This document shows, piece by piece, positions 16,634-26,385 of a stretch of 64,000 bases of DNA. The stretch is taken from the NCBI RefSeq assembly GCF_002160325.1, contig NZ_NFKJ01000010.1, forward strand, positions 41,472-105,471, written 5' to 3'. Both the position numbers and the translations under genes were made by a program. Numbering within the stretch: position 1 is the first letter of the stretch; each line of letters starts with the position of its first letter. The notes below the pieces were generated by a model. The model was not told where the DNA came from. It saw only the letters and a list, made by a program, of their open reading frames with translations, and did no database searches. Source of the stretch: Lachnoclostridium sp. An181 (lineage in GTDB: Bacteria > Bacillota > Clostridia > Lachnospirales > Lachnospiraceae).

Positions 16634-17248
16634 ATGGCAAAGCAACTGAAATACGAAAAGATCCTGGATGCTCTTGAGCACCTCCTGGTAAGCAAAAACA
16701 TACAAAGCATATCTGTCAGCGAAATCGCGCAGACTGCCGGTATCGGAAAAGGAAGTATCTACTATTATTTTCCTTCCAAAGATGCCATTCTTGAGGCTTT
16801 GATAGAGCGGAATTATGAAAAACCTTTAAACACTGCAAGAAACCTGGCATCCCAATCAGATATTTCTCCTTTTACAAGAATGGCAATGCTCTTTCAAGCA
16901 TGTCGGACCTCCTCCGCGGAGTTTTTAAGATCTGAAAATACCTCATCGCTTTCAAGCGCACAAGAAAAGTCATTTATCCATTCCAGATATCTCAATCACC
17001 TGATCTGTGCTCTGAAACCGGAATTATCCGAAATCATCCGTCAGGGCATTGCTGCAGGCCAGATACATTTCGACAATCCGGATGCGCTATCTGAGATTGT
17101 ACTCATCGTCCTCTCCGTAAAGCTGGACAATACACTCGTCCCGTCCACAAAAGACGAGATCGAAAATACCATCATGGGACTGGTCTCCCTTTTGGAAAAG
17201 GGCACAGAAAACCCTTCCGGCTCCTTGAATTTTCTCACCACACTCTAA
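16634..17248 (+). CDS. TetR/AcrR-family transcriptional regulator
   Basis: 204 residues. The N-terminal helix-turn-helix SVSEIAQTAGIGKGSIYYYF (about 26-46) is typical of TetR proteins; the C-terminal ligand domain is all-helical and unassigned. An extended -10 box (TGTTATACT, 16572-16580) and AGGCGG support expression from the ATG at 16634. It is divergent from the SCP2/hydrolase/condensation/ACP/ligase operon, with two matching operator boxes between them, so it probably represses that operon in response to a lipid-like ligand. Confidence 0.88.
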   Translation: MAKQLKYEKILDALEHLLVSKNIQSISVSEIAQTAGIGKGSIYYYFPSKDAILEALIERNYEKPLNTARNLASQSDISPFTRMAMLFQACRTSSAEFLRSENTSSLSSAQEKSFIHSRYLNHLICALKPELSEIIRQGIAAGQIHFDNPDALSEIVLIVLSVKLDNTLVPSTKDEIENTIMGLVSLLEKGTENPSGSLNFLTTL

Positions 17249-17292
17249 AGAGTTTTTACAAAGAATGTCAAATATTTACATTTTTCCTTGTT

Positions 17293-17317
17293 CATTTCGT
17301 TTGTAAAGGTGTATAAT
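17293..17317 (+). promoter_or_regulatory. Candidate promoter of the small membrane protein gene
   Basis: A clear TATAAT (17312-17317) has only a weak TTGTTC-like -35 about 18 bp upstream. It precedes an AAAGGAG ribosome site and the ATG at 17353. Confidence 0.55.
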
Positions 17318-17352
17318 AATAGATAATGTATGGATAAAGGAGCGCTGACTGA

Positions 17353-17715
17353 ATGGATGAAATTGTTACCCTTGGATTTTTGGCTGTTATATTTTTGATT
17401 TTTACAGTCATCTTTTTTCAAAGCAACGGCAAAAAACTGGTAAGCCAGGTTCCTTCCAAAAAAGGAAAAAAATTCAGCCCCAGAGGAGTCTGCCTAAGTC
17501 TTGGCTGGATGTTTTTATTTTTGACTCTGGCCACTGTAGGTCTTGCAGTCATTTTTTATTACGGTTCTTATCTTGGCAGGTTACAGGGGCGTATTTTTGC
17601 ACTTGCCCAAGGAGTCTGCTGGATTTTGATGGTCATATATGTCATTGCAACCATTATATTTATCATGACAGAATGTAGATACAGCATAAAAAAAGATACT
17701 GAGGGATGGTCTTAA
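17353..17715 (+). CDS. Small membrane protein of unknown function
   Basis: 120 residues with three hydrophobic segments (about 7-23, 48-72 and 82-107) separated by a basic loop (KKGKKFSPRG). I do not recognise a family. It has its own promoter, an AAAGGAG ribosome site and a strong terminator whose stem begins inside the coding region. It follows the TetR gene on the same strand after 104 bp and is probably a separate transcript. Confidence 0.7.
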   Translation: MDEIVTLGFLAVIFLIFTVIFFQSNGKKLVSQVPSKKGKKFSPRGVCLSLGWMFLFLTLATVGLAVIFYYGSYLGRLQGRIFALAQGVCWILMVIYVIATIIFIMTECRYSIKKDTEGWS

Positions 17716-17739
17716 TCCCTGTCAGTATCTTTCTTTTTT
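17693..17739 (+). terminator. Rho-independent terminator overlapping the stop codon
   Basis: AAGATACTGA-GGGAT (17693-17706) pairs with ATCCC-TCAGTATCTT (17715-17731) and is followed by a T-rich run to 17739. The TAA stop lies in the loop. Confidence 0.88.
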
Positions 17740-17743
17740 GCCT

Positions 17744-17911
17744 TTATTGTTCTAACTGTTTGATATAAGCCGCTGCATTGACAGCTGCCACTGCACCGTC
17801 GGACACTGCGGTCGCTGCCTGGCGCACCTGCTTGGCACAGACATCTCCGGCCGCATACACAGAAACGCTGATCCAGGCCGGTCCGGCACCGGTAATACAA
17901 ACATCAAACAT
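17744..17911 (-). pseudogene. Internally deleted thioredoxin reductase remnant
   Basis: A 55-codon frame begins MFDVCITGAGPAW, like the FAD-binding N-terminus of thioredoxin reductase, and after only about 22 residues runs straight into AAGDVCAKQVRQAATAVSDG, which is the C-terminal FAD-binding motif of the same enzyme. Roughly 250 residues between them are missing, including the CxxC centre and the NADPH domain. The join falls at a shared Ala-Ala, and GAGPAG has become GAGPAW. The frame stays open and overlaps the HD gene stop by 8 bp, but a functional reductase is excluded. Confidence 0.8.
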
Positions 17912-18512
17912 ATTGGTTATCCTGCACATTTCCTTTCTCGATATTCTGCTGTACAAGTTCCTGCATCTTTTCCCAGATTACCGTGGATCCATTGCCCGTC
18001 TTTTCATTTCTTCTGTATATCTGGCTTTTTTTCACACCATGTTCCCTCCAGCTCTTGCCATCCGATGCATCGTTCAAAAACAAAGGCTGGCAATTGTCCA
18101 TCACATGGGCAAACTTTGCCTCGGGAGTTTCCCATGCCTCAAATTCTTCCCAAAGATCTCTGAAATATTCTCCCTGGTCTTTTGGAAGCATTCCAAACAA
18201 TCTCTTTGCAGCTGCAACCTCCCGCTCCCTTTTTGTCTTCTCTCCCTCCCGGTCATATGCATACGTATCCCCGGCGTCGATCTCCACCAGATCATGGATC
18301 AAAAGCATTGTGACAACATGAAGAATATCCACCTCTTCATTTGCATACTCCTTTAGAAGAATGGCCATCAGAGCTATATGCCAGGAATGCTCTGCATCGT
18401 TTTCCTTTCTCTCCCCGTCCGCCAGATAAGTCTGGCGGAAAATCTGTTTCACTTTGTCAATCTCCAAAATAAAAGAAAGCTGCTTTTCCAGCCTCTCCTC
18501 TCTTTTCTCCAT
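17904..18512 (-). CDS. HD-domain phosphohydrolase
   Basis: 202 residues. The metal-binding set is visible: H in AEHSWHIALMA, the HD pair in LLIHDLVEIDAGD and a downstream Asp in AHVMDNCQPL. This matches the HD_3/YfbR-like group, which acts on nucleotide monophosphates. A role in nucleotide pool control is known for the family and is inferred here. It lies downstream of the structured intergenic block and overlaps the thioredoxin reductase remnant. Confidence 0.85.
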   Translation of the reverse strand: MEKREERLEKQLSFILEIDKVKQIFRQTYLADGERKENDAEHSWHIALMAILLKEYANEEVDILHVVTMLLIHDLVEIDAGDTYAYDREGEKTKREREVAAAKRLFGMLPKDQGEYFRDLWEEFEAWETPEAKFAHVMDNCQPLFLNDASDGKSWREHGVKKSQIYRRNEKTGNGSTVIWEKMQELVQQNIEKGNVQDNQYV

Positions 18513-18601
18513 TTGTGATCCCTTCTTTCTTTATGCTTAAAGATACACCTCTTTTTTTTGCCATGCAATAACAAAGTATACTTTTTTATATCGAAGTAAC
18601 A

Positions 18602-18772
18602 AAGTGGGCAAGCCCACTTCAACTCCCCCTTCCCCTCATTCATGAGGGGCCCTCCGCTTTGCGCGCCGCCGCAATACCGCAGAGCGGTAAAATACCTTAT
18701 TGCGGCGTGTGCATCCTGCCCGGAGGGCCTTTATTCTATGGGTGAGGCATAAGCACTTTCCTATAGAATAAA
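18602..18772. repeat. Block of nested perfect inverted repeats (MITE-like or structured RNA)
   Basis: Four hairpins are packed into 171 bp: AAGTGGGC/GCCCACTT (18602-18619, 2-nt loop); CCCCTCAT/ATGAGGGG (18632-18649); an outer stem GGCCCTCCG (18648-18656) with CGGAGGGCC (18721-18729), enclosing CGCCGCAATA (18667-18676)/TATTGCGGCG (18698-18707) and an inner CCGC/GCGG; and TTTATTCTAT (18730-18739)/ATAGAATAAA (18763-18772). The block fills the 307-bp gap between the HD gene and the fabT gene. It contains no supported ORF. It may end the fab operon transcript, or be a repeat element. Confidence 0.75.
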
Positions 18773-18819
18773 AAAGCTGCAGAAAATCCTGTTTTTCACA
18801 CAGCATTTCCCACAGTTTT

Positions 18820-19269
18820 TTATTGTTCTGTATGCCCATAATTTCTAAAAAAATCTCTCAGTCCGTCAAGCATTTTCAAAAGTACCGGAATCTCTTCCTC
18901 ACTCAGCTCTTTGATGACTGCCTCTGTCATCTGGCGGTGAAACTCCTGATGGTGCCTATATGCCCGCTCTCCTTTTTTCGTAAGTTTTACGTTCACAACT
19001 CTCCTGTCAAGCTCGCTTCTTTGCCTTACCACATACTTTTTGTTGACAAGGCTGTTCATGGCAGTCGTGAGAGAACCAACTGTAATGTTAAGCTTTTTAG
19101 CGATCGCCGACATATTATTTCCCTCGCCAAGGCCCACTGCTTCTATCACATGCATATCATTATTGCTGATATCTTTAAATTCTTCCGTAATGATCGCGGC
19201 TTCTTCCTTTTTCAAAATTTCATTAAACAGATTTACAAGAATATCATTAATCGTATCATATGTGTTCAA
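18820..19269 (-). CDS. fabT: MarR-family regulator of fatty acid synthesis (FabT-like)
   Basis: 149 residues starting at a TTG (19269) that lies 8 bp after GAAGGAG; an upstream in-frame TTG at 19308 lacks such a site and would make the protein too long. The winged helix-turn-helix spans about 45-100 (NNMSAIAKKLNITVGSLTTA then ELDRRVVNVKLTKKGERAY). It closes the fab/acc operon, as FabT-type MarR repressors do in streptococci and clostridia, where the repressor binds DNA with acyl-ACP. A matching TTTGA-N3-TCAAA operator sits at the fabH promoter (29610-29622). The regulatory role is inferred from context. Confidence 0.85.
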   Translation of the reverse strand: MNTYDTINDILVNLFNEILKKEEAAIITEEFKDISNNDMHVIEAVGLGEGNNMSAIAKKLNITVGSLTTAMNSLVNKKYVVRQRSELDRRVVNVKLTKKGERAYRHHQEFHRQMTEAVIKELSEEEIPVLLKMLDGLRDFFRNYGHTEQ

Positions 19270-19311
19270 AGCAGTTTCTCCTTCTTTATATTTTTCTAAT
19301 CCATCCAAGGC

Positions 19312-20376
19312 TTAAGCTGATCCCAAAAGGGATTCTATGACTTCTCTGACAGTTTCTATTCTTTCCGCTTTATACGCATCTGCACCGCAAAAAAGCAGAG
19401 CTTCCGAAACCTCTCCTTTTGCCGCATGAATAAGCGCATCCGTGATGCAGTATGGAATTTCGGCCGGATTGCAGTGTTTCAGGCACTGGTGGCATCCATG
19501 GGGAATCTTTTCTCCCCTCATCACCTTTTCCATAAAAGCATTTTTGATGGCTCTTCCCGGCATTCCCACCGGACTTTTTACAATAATAATGTCTTCTTTT
19601 TTGGCATGTATATACGTTTCTTTGTAGCGGATATCGGCATCGCATTCCTCTGTGGTCACAAATCTTGTAGCCACCTGCACAGCATCTGCTCCAAGGGCAA
19701 ATGCTTCTCTTACTTTCCCTTTGTCAGAAATCCCGCCCGCAAGGACGACCGGAATCTCTTTTTCGTACTTTTCTTCAAACTCCCTCACTGTGCATATAAT
19801 CTTTTTCACTTCTTCCTCATACGCCCCCGGCTCTTCATAGGAGACAAGCTGCTCGTTTGAAAATCCAAGATGCCCTCCCGCATGAGGTCCTTCGATCACA
19901 AGCAGATCCGGAATCCTGTGGTACTTTCTGTCCCAAAATTTCAGGATTACCTTTGCAGATTTCTCTGTGGAAACGATCGGGGCAATCGCAGTCTCTCCTC
20001 CTTCAGCATAAGAAGGGAGCTCTGTCGGAAGCCCTGCCCCTGACACAATGATGTCCGCTCCCTCTTCCACCGCCTTTCTTACGTACCTTTCATAATCCTT
20101 TGTGGCAACCATGATGTTAAATCCCACAATTCCGTCACCTGCAATCTTTCTCGCCTTTTTCAGCTCTTTCCCCATGGCGCGCAAGTTTGCTTCTATCGGA
20201 TTTGTATCAAAATCAGGCTCAAGAAATCCAATCTGAGCGGTGGATATCAGACCCACTCCGCCCTCTTTTGCAACAGTTCCGGCAAGACGGCCAAGACTTA
20301 CCCCAACGCCCATTCCGCCCTGGATCAGCGGAAGACGTGCCGTCTTGTCTCCAATTTTCAACGCTCTTTTTTCCAT
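19312..20376 (-). CDS. Nitronate monooxygenase / FabK-like flavoenzyme
   Basis: 354 residues of the 2-nitropropane dioxygenase TIM-barrel family. It shows LPLIQGGMGVGVS at the N-terminus, the EGPHAGGHLG catalytic segment, VLAGGISDKG and GADAVQVATRF for FMN phosphate binding. A C-terminal cysteine cluster (HGCHQCLKHCNPAEIPYC) is not present in the true FabK at 27295. It lies in the fab operon between accDA and fabT, so a role in lipid metabolism or in removing nitronate-like toxins is possible. I cannot decide between enoyl reductase and nitronate oxidation. Confidence 0.83.
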   Translation of the reverse strand: MEKRALKIGDKTARLPLIQGGMGVGVSLGRLAGTVAKEGGVGLISTAQIGFLEPDFDTNPIEANLRAMGKELKKARKIAGDGIVGFNIMVATKDYERYVRKAVEEGADIIVSGAGLPTELPSYAEGGETAIAPIVSTEKSAKVILKFWDRKYHRIPDLLVIEGPHAGGHLGFSNEQLVSYEEPGAYEEEVKKIICTVREFEEKYEKEIPVVLAGGISDKGKVREAFALGADAVQVATRFVTTEECDADIRYKETYIHAKKEDIIIVKSPVGMPGRAIKNAFMEKVMRGEKIPHGCHQCLKHCNPAEIPYCITDALIHAAKGEVSEALLFCGADAYKAERIETVREVIESLLGSA

Positions 20377-20401
20377 TTTATTCCCTTACTTAAACACTCC
20401 G

Positions 20402-22111
20402 CTACATGTTGCGGAAACGTTCATATCGATGCTCTTTTATTTCTTCTTCATTCATTGTTTCATAGCGGTCAAAAAACTCATCCATGTAACTGGTCAGCTG
20501 CCCGCAAACCTCTGAAAGGTTATTGATAGTCAGATGTCCCGGCTCCGGAATGATCCGTTCAATAATTCCCAGACGTTTTAAGTCCCTGGATGTCAGTTTC
20601 ATAACACCTGCCGCCTCCTGGGCACGCTTTGCATCCTTCCAGAGGATGGAGGCAAACCCTTCCGGGGAAAGGACAGAATAAATGGAGTTTTCCAACATCC
20701 ATACTTCATCTGCAACAGCAAGTGCAAGCGCGCCGCCGCTGCCGCCCTCTCCAATGACAATGGAAAGAATCGGCACCTTCATATCCGACATCTCAAACAG
20801 ATTTCTGGCAATGGCCTCGCCCTGTCCTCTCTCCTCCGCCTCCAGGCCGCAAAATGCACCTGGTGTATCCACAAAGCAGATCACTGGTCTTCCAAATTTC
20901 TCAGCCTGTTTCATCAGTCTTAGCGCCTTCCGGTATCCTTCCGGGGACGGCATTCCAAAGTTACGCTCAATATTTTCCTTTGTGGTTCCGCCTTTTGCCT
21001 GGGCAATGACTGTCACCGGCATTCCTTTGAATCTTGCTACTCCACCGATGATGGCTTTATCATCTTTAAAATATCTGTCGCCGTGGAATTCCATAAAATC
21101 TGTAAACAGAGTTCTGATATAGTCTTCACCTGTCGGTCTGTCTTTCATCCTGGAAATCTGAACTCTGTCCCAGGCACTCGCCAGCTCATTTTTGATCTCT
21201 GTCTCCGGTGTTTCCACTTTCTTGGTTTTCTCTCTTTCCGATTTTTTGTGGAGTTTTAAAATCTTTGACAATACTTCTTTTTGCTCTTCACGCTCCACGA
21301 TCCTGTCAACGAACCCATGCTCCAAAAGAAATTCTGAGCGCTGGAATCCTTTTGGCAGTTTCTGGCCAATGGTCTGCTCAATGACACGCGGTCCCGCAAA
21401 TCCGACCAGTGCATTTGGTTCTGCAAGGATAATATCTCCAAGCATGGCAAAACTTGCTGTCACCCCTCCGGTTGTAGGATCTGTCAGCACAGAGATGTAA
21501 AGCTGGCCTGACTCACTGTGCCGCTTTAAGGCTGCGCTCGTCTTTGCCATCTGCATCAGGGATACAATCCCCTCCTGCATTCTTGCTCCGCCCGAACAGG
21601 TGAAGATGATCACCGGAAGTTTCTGCTCTGTGGCTCTCTCCACTGCACGGGCAATCTTCTCTCCAACAGTCCTTCCCATACTGGCCATCATGAAACGCCC
21701 ATCGCACACCCCGACTACTGCCTCGCTTCCATTGATGGAAATCTTTCCTGTGATGACTGCCTCGTCAAGCTTTGTCTTTTCCCTCAAAGCCTCCAGCTTT
21801 TCTTCATACCCTTTATATTTCAGCGGATTTCCGGAAGACAGCCCTTTGTCCCACTCCTCAAAGCTGCCCTCGTCCGCGATCATCTCAATTCTACGGTAAG
21901 CATGCATACGGAAATAACTGTGGCATTTCGGACAGATGTAATACCCTTTTTTTACATCTTCGGTGATGATCGCAGATTTACAGACATTACATTTTTTCAA
22001 AAGTCCTTCCGGCACCTCCGGCCTTCTGCGATCTCTTACATATCTGTCTGTGTCCGGGATATTTTTCAATGAAATATAATTTGTTTTTTTAAACATGCTG
22101 CCTAACTTCAT
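20402..22111 (-). CDS. accDA: Acetyl-CoA carboxylase carboxyltransferase, beta-alpha fusion (AccD-AccA)
   Basis: 569 residues joining both carboxyltransferase subunits. The AccD part (about 1-285) starts with a zinc ribbon (CNVC...CPKC, about 38-60) and contains SGGARMQEG and [15 protein letters not shown]. The AccA part (about 310-569) contains RQ-like [21 protein letters not shown] and [15 protein letters not shown]. It transfers carboxyl from biotin on AccB to acetyl-CoA, making malonyl-CoA. In most bacteria these are separate genes; the single chain fixes 1:1 stoichiometry. It follows accC by 16 bp. Confidence 0.95.
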   Translation of the reverse strand: MKLGSMFKKTNYISLKNIPDTDRYVRDRRRPEVPEGLLKKCNVCKSAIITEDVKKGYYICPKCHSYFRMHAYRRIEMIADEGSFEEWDKGLSSGNPLKYKGYEEKLEALREKTKLDEAVITGKISINGSEAVVGVCDGRFMMASMGRTVGEKIARAVERATEQKLPVIIFTCSGGARMQEGIVSLMQMAKTSAALKRHSESGQLYISVLTDPTTGGVTASFAMLGDIILAEPNALVGFAGPRVIEQTIGQKLPKGFQRSEFLLEHGFVDRIVEREEQKEVLSKILKLHKKSEREKTKKVETPETEIKNELASAWDRVQISRMKDRPTGEDYIRTLFTDFMEFHGDRYFKDDKAIIGGVARFKGMPVTVIAQAKGGTTKENIERNFGMPSPEGYRKALRLMKQAEKFGRPVICFVDTPGAFCGLEAEERGQGEAIARNLFEMSDMKVPILSIVIGEGGSGGALALAVADEVWMLENSIYSVLSPEGFASILWKDAKRAQEAAGVMKLTSRDLKRLGIIERIIPEPGHLTINNLSEVCGQLTSYMDEFFDRYETMNEEEIKEHRYERFRNM

Positions 22112-22127
22112 ATCTATTTATCCCCCT

Positions 22128-23471
22128 CTACAATTTCTCAATAAACTCCACATCAATGTCCCCTGACTGATAATCCGGGTGCTGGAGAATCTCATACAGG
22201 TAATCAATATTGGTATCCACGCCCTCTATGATCACTTCACCAAGTGCGCTTCTCATTTTTGCGATCGCATCTTCCCTCGAAAATCCGTGCACAATGAGTT
22301 TCGCGATCATGGAATCATAGTAAGGCGGAATAGTATAGCCGCTGTAAATTGCAGTATCAATGCGCACGCCGTTTCCTCCCGGAAGATATAAATCTGTGAT
22401 GGTTCCCGGAGACGGGCGGAAATTCTTTTCCGGATTCTCTGCATTGATGCGGCATTCAATCGCATGTCCTGTCAATTTGATATCTTCCTGAGTCACGCTA
22501 AGCGGAAGACCGGACGCGATCTTGATCTGCTCTTTTACAAGATCCAGCGCTGTCACCCACTCTGTTACCGGATGTTCCACCTGGATTCTCGTGTTCATCT
22601 CCATAAAGTAAAAATTGCCGTTCTTCTCAAGCAAAAACTCAATCGTACCTGCATTGGTATAGTTTGCCGCCTTTGCCGCCTTTACCGCTGCCTCTCCCAT
22701 CTTTGCCCGAAGTTCATCGGAGAGTGCTGCGGACGGAGACTCCTCGATCATCTTCTGATGATTTCTCTGGATGGAGCAGTCCCTCTCCCCAAGATGCACC
22801 ACATTTCCGTAATTATCCGCAAGAATCTGGAATTCAATATGCCTTGGATGCTCCACAAAGTGCTCCATGTACATGGTGTCATCTCCAAACGCCATCTTTG
22901 CTTCCTTTTGGGCTGTGAGGAATGCATTTTCAAATTCCTCAGGTGTATACGCCACGCGCATCCCTTTTCCGCCGCCGCCAAGCGCTGCCTTGACAATGAC
23001 AGGGTAAGTGATCTCCTCCGCAACCTTCTTTCCGAATTCCACATCTGTGATGATCTCTTTGCTGCCCGGAATGACCGGCACCCCTGCCTCGATCATCGTC
23101 CTTCTTGCCTGGGCTTTATCCCCCATTTTTCGCATCACTTCTGCACTTGGTCCGATAAAGGTAATGTTGCATTTTGCACAGAGCTCTGCAAATTTGCTGT
23201 TCTCGGAAAGAAATCCAAAGCCCGGATGAATAGCGTCAGCTCCGGACACAACAGTGGCACTTAAAATCCTGTCCATTCTAAGATAGCTTTCTGAAGATGG
23301 TGCCGGCCCGATGCAGATGGCCTCATCCGCAAGCTGCGTGTGTAAAGCCTCCCTGTCTGCCTCGGAGTACACAGCCACAGTTGCGATTCCAAGCTCTCTG
23401 CATGCACGTATAATTCTTACCGCGATCTCACCGCGGTTTGCAATCAATACTTTTTTTATCATGCCTGTCAC
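22128..23471 (-). CDS. accC: Acetyl-CoA carboxylase biotin carboxylase subunit
   Basis: 447 residues, the usual AccC length. [20 protein letters not shown] opens the biotin carboxylase N-terminal domain. The ATP-grasp glycine-rich loop is [12 protein letters not shown] (about 160-171), and catalytic motifs [16 protein letters not shown] and [13 protein letters not shown] follow. It carboxylates the biotin of AccB using ATP and bicarbonate. It abuts the fabZ stop directly (23471/23472). Confidence 0.97.
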   Translation of the reverse strand: MTGMIKKVLIANRGEIAVRIIRACRELGIATVAVYSEADREALHTQLADEAICIGPAPSSESYLRMDRILSATVVSGADAIHPGFGFLSENSKFAELCAKCNITFIGPSAEVMRKMGDKAQARRTMIEAGVPVIPGSKEIITDVEFGKKVAEEITYPVIVKAALGGGGKGMRVAYTPEEFENAFLTAQKEAKMAFGDDTMYMEHFVEHPRHIEFQILADNYGNVVHLGERDCSIQRNHQKMIEESPSAALSDELRAKMGEAAVKAAKAANYTNAGTIEFLLEKNGNFYFMEMNTRIQVEHPVTEWVTALDLVKEQIKIASGLPLSVTQEDIKLTGHAIECRINAENPEKNFRPSPGTITDLYLPGGNGVRIDTAIYSGYTIPPYYDSMIAKLIVHGFSREDAIAKMRSALGEVIIEGVDTNIDYLYEILQHPDYQSGDIDVEFIEKL

Positions 23472-23900
23472 CTATCCAATCATAAATGTTAATTCTGCGC
23501 TCACAGCCACTTGACCGTCCACGCTTGCCACTGCCTCTCCGATTCCAACCGGACCTTTCTGTTTGATGATCTTTGTCTCGAGGCGCACTTTGTCGCCAGG
23601 TCCGATCTTTCTTTTAAACTTACATTTATTGATGGCTCCAAAGTACGCAGTCTTTCCTTTTGCAGATTCCTGGCTTAGGATCGCCACTGCTCCGACCTGT
23701 GCCAAAGCCTCCACAGTGAGAACACCCGGCATTACCGGCTCCTGTGGAAAATGACCTTTAAAAAAATCTTCCCTGTAAGTCACACATTTATATCCCACTG
23801 CATACTGTCCCGGCTCATAATCCTCTATGTAATCCACCAAAAGGAACGGATGCCTGTGCGGAATGATCTCTTTTATCTGGTTGATGTCCAATCTGTTCAT
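23472..23900 (-). CDS. fabZ: 3-hydroxyacyl-ACP dehydratase
   Basis: 142 residues with the hot-dog fold motifs of Fab[12 protein letters not shown] (catalytic His) and [20 protein letters not shown] (catalytic Glu on the central helix). It dehydrates 3-hydroxyacyl-ACP to trans-2-enoyl-ACP. It sits between accB and accC, as in many clostridial operons. No FabA or FabN partner for unsaturated fatty acids is visible in the window. Confidence 0.96.
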   Translation of the reverse strand: MNRLDINQIKEIIPHRHPFLLVDYIEDYEPGQYAVGYKCVTYREDFFKGHFPQEPVMPGVLTVEALAQVGAVAILSQESAKGKTAYFGAINKCKFKRKIGPGDKVRLETKIIKQKGPVGIGEAVASVDGQVAVSAELTFMIG

Positions 23901-23913
23901 CTTCTGCCGCCTC

Positions 23914-24381
23914 CTATATGATTCTGAACAACGGCTGGCCGTACTCCACTGCCTCTCCGTTCTCTACAAGTACTTCTGCGATCTCACCGTCAAATTCACT
24001 CTCGATCTCATTCATCAGTTTCATCGCCTCAATGATCGCAAGCACCTGTCCTTTTTTTACCTTGTCGCCGACTACCACGAAATTATCCGCATCCTCTGCA
24101 GGAGCTGCATAGAAAGTTCCAACAAGAGGAGATGTCACATATTTTCCGGAAACTTCATTGTCAGTCTCTGCTGACACAGCCCCGCTTGCCTGGCCTTGCA
24201 CTGGCTGAGACGCTGCTGCCGGCATAGCTGTCTGCGGAACATCGGACTGAACAACCACAGCCCCGGATGTTTTCTGTCCTTTTCCCATCTTGATTTCCAC
24301 ATCTTCAGTCTTATACTTAAACTCTGTAAGCGATGAGTCGGAAACCGCTTTGATCAATTTTAAGAGATTTTCAAATTCCAT
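23914..24381 (-). CDS. accB: Biotin carboxyl carrier protein of acetyl-CoA carboxylase
   Basis: 155 residues with the three-part AccB layout: an N-terminal helix region (1-35), an Ala/Pro/Gln-rich linker (about 40-75) and a C-terminal biotinyl domain. The domain carries [13 protein letters not shown] [15 protein letters not shown], whose lysine is the biotin site. It carries carboxybiotin between AccC and AccDA. Confidence 0.96.
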   Translation of the reverse strand: MEFENLLKLIKAVSDSSLTEFKYKTEDVEIKMGKGQKTSGAVVVQSDVPQTAMPAAASQPVQGQASGAVSAETDNEVSGKYVTSPLVGTFYAAPAEDADNFVVVGDKVKKGQVLAIIEAMKLMNEIESEFDGEIAEVLVENGEAVEYGQPLFRII

Positions 24382-24396
24382 TTTTACTTCCTCTTC

Positions 24397-25635
24397 TTAT
24401 TCTTCGAATTTTTTCACCATAATTGTTGCATTGTGTCCGCCAAATCCAAGAGAATTGCTCATCGCATAAGTGATGTCTTTTTCTACCGGAGCGCCGATCG
24501 CATAATTTAAATCACAGTCTTCATCCGGCGTCTCGCTGCCCATTGTCTGATGGATAAAGCCATCCTGGATGGATTTCACACATGTGATGAATTCCACTCC
24601 GCCCGCTGCTCCAAGAAGATGTCCGATCATAGATTTTGTGGAGTTGATCACTACATCCCCTGCTGCATCACCAAGCGCTCTTTTGATGGCCCTTGTCTCA
24701 AACAGATCGTTGTGGTGTGTACTTGTTCCATGTGCATTGATGTAATCCACATCCTTTGGCTCCACACCTGCTTCTTCCATTGCAAGCTCCATGGCTTTGG
24801 CTGCACCGCTGCCGTCTTCAGCCGGTGATGTCACATGGTATGCATCACATGTTGCACCGTATCCCACAACTTCCGCATAAATTTTTGCTCCGCGTTTCTT
24901 CGCATGTTCCAGCTCTTCCAGTACAACCACACCTGCGCCTTCTCCGATGACAAATCCGCTTCTGTCTTTGTCAAATGGAATGGATGCACGCTTTGGATCC
25001 TCCGCTGTGGTGAGTGCTGTCAGGTTTGTAAATCCGGCAACTGCTGTCGGGCAGATAGAACTTTCTGTTCCTCCTGCCAGCATCACTTCTGCATCCCCAT
25101 ACTGGATCGCCCTCAACGCATCCCCGATAGAATGGGTTCCTGTAGCACATGCTGTTGTCACGCTCGTACATTTTCCTTTGAGCCCCAAATTGATCGCCAC
25201 ATTACCTGCAGCCATATTGGAGATCATGAGCGGCACCATCAAAGGATTGACTTTTGAAGGCCCTTTTTCCAAAATTTTTGAGTATTCCTGCTCCACTCTT
25301 TGAAGACTGCCGATACCGGAGCCGACAATCACGCCCACACGGTACGGATCTTCATTTTCCATGTTAAGACCTGCATCCTCAAATGCTTCCCTTGCTGCTG
25401 CAACTGCGTACTGTGAAAATGCCTCCATACGTTTTGCAGACTTAAAATCCATATGTTCTTTTGCAACAAAGCCTTTTACCTCTGCTGCCAGCTTTACTTT
25501 ATATTCTGTTGTGTCGAATTTTGTAATCTTGTCGATTCCCACGTGCCCTTCCTTAACGGAATTCCAAAATTCTTCCACGGAATTTCCAATCGGAGTGATG
25601 GCTCCCATTCCGGTTACTACAACTCTTCTCTTCAT
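24397..25635 (-). CDS. fabF: 3-oxoacyl-ACP synthase II
   Basis: 412 residues with the full Cys-His-His set of KAS II enzymes: VTTACATGTHSIGD (active Cys), NAHGTSTHHND and KSMIGHLLGAAGG. The start RRVVVTGMGAITPIG is canonical. It elongates acyl-ACP with malonyl-ACP, and its product control is relevant to membrane fluidity. It lies 9 bp after the fabG stop. Confidence 0.97.
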   Translation of the reverse strand: MKRRVVVTGMGAITPIGNSVEEFWNSVKEGHVGIDKITKFDTTEYKVKLAAEVKGFVAKEHMDFKSAKRMEAFSQYAVAAAREAFEDAGLNMENEDPYRVGVIVGSGIGSLQRVEQEYSKILEKGPSKVNPLMVPLMISNMAAGNVAINLGLKGKCTSVTTACATGTHSIGDALRAIQYGDAEVMLAGGTESSICPTAVAGFTNLTALTTAEDPKRASIPFDKDRSGFVIGEGAGVVVLEELEHAKKRGAKIYAEVVGYGATCDAYHVTSPAEDGSGAAKAMELAMEEAGVEPKDVDYINAHGTSTHHNDLFETRAIKRALGDAAGDVVINSTKSMIGHLLGAAGGVEFITCVKSIQDGFIHQTMGSETPDEDCDLNYAIGAPVEKDITYAMSNSLGFGGHNATIMVKKFEE

Positions 25636-25644
25636 ATGATCCTC

Positions 25645-26385
25645 CTACATTACCATACCGCCATCTACATGGATGACCTGTCCTGTGATATATCCCGCAT
25701 CATCTGATGCCAAAAATGCTACTGTATTTGCCACATCCTCTGCTTTTCCAAAATGTCCAAGCGGAATCTGTGCAGCAGACGCCTCTTTTACTTTATCAGA
25801 TAAAACCTCAGTCATATCTGTCTCAATAAAACCCGGAGCAACTGCATTCACAGTGATTCCGCGGCTTGCAACTTCTCTTGCCGTTGATTTTGTAAGACCG
25901 ATCACGCCTGCTTTTGACGCTGCGTAATTGACCTGTCCTGCATTTCCTGTCACACCCACCACGGAAGAAAGGTTGATAATCCTTCCTGCTCTTTGTTTGA
26001 TCATCTGCCTTGCCACATGGCGCACGCAGTTAAATGTGCCTTTCAGATTCACATTGATGACATTGTCAAAATCTTCCTCTGACATTTTCATCAAAAGTCC
26101 GTCTTTTGTGATTCCTGCATTGTTCACCAGTATATCGATTCTTCCGTAAGTCTTGATGATCTCTCCGATAAATGCCTCACAAGCAGCATAGTCAGACACA
26201 TTACACTGCATGACTGCTGCTTTTTGGCCATTACTTTCAATCTTTGCTTTTACTTCCTCTGCTTTTTTTGCAGAACCGTTATAATTGATCACGACCATGG
26301 CGCCCATGGATGCAAGTTTCTCTGCAATGGCCCTGCCAATCCCTCTGGACGCGCCTGTCACTACCGCTATCTTTCCTTCTAACAT
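25645..26385 (-). CDS. fabG: 3-oxoacyl-ACP reductase
   Basis: 246 residues of a classical short-chain dehydrogenase. It shows TGASRGIG cofactor loop (12-19), NNAG, catalytic Ser in NLSSVVGV, the YxxxK pair in VNYAASKAG, and PGFIETDM. It reduces 3-oxoacyl-ACP with NADPH. Its start overlaps the fabD stop by 7 bp. Confidence 0.97.
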   Translation of the reverse strand: MLEGKIAVVTGASRGIGRAIAEKLASMGAMVVINYNGSAKKAEEVKAKIESNGQKAAVMQCNVSDYAACEAFIGEIIKTYGRIDILVNNAGITKDGLLMKMSEEDFDNVINVNLKGTFNCVRHVARQMIKQRAGRIINLSSVVGVTGNAGQVNYAASKAGVIGLTKSTAREVASRGITVNAVAPGFIETDMTEVLSDKVKEASAAQIPLGHFGKAEDVANTVAFLASDDAGYITGQVIHVDGGMVM

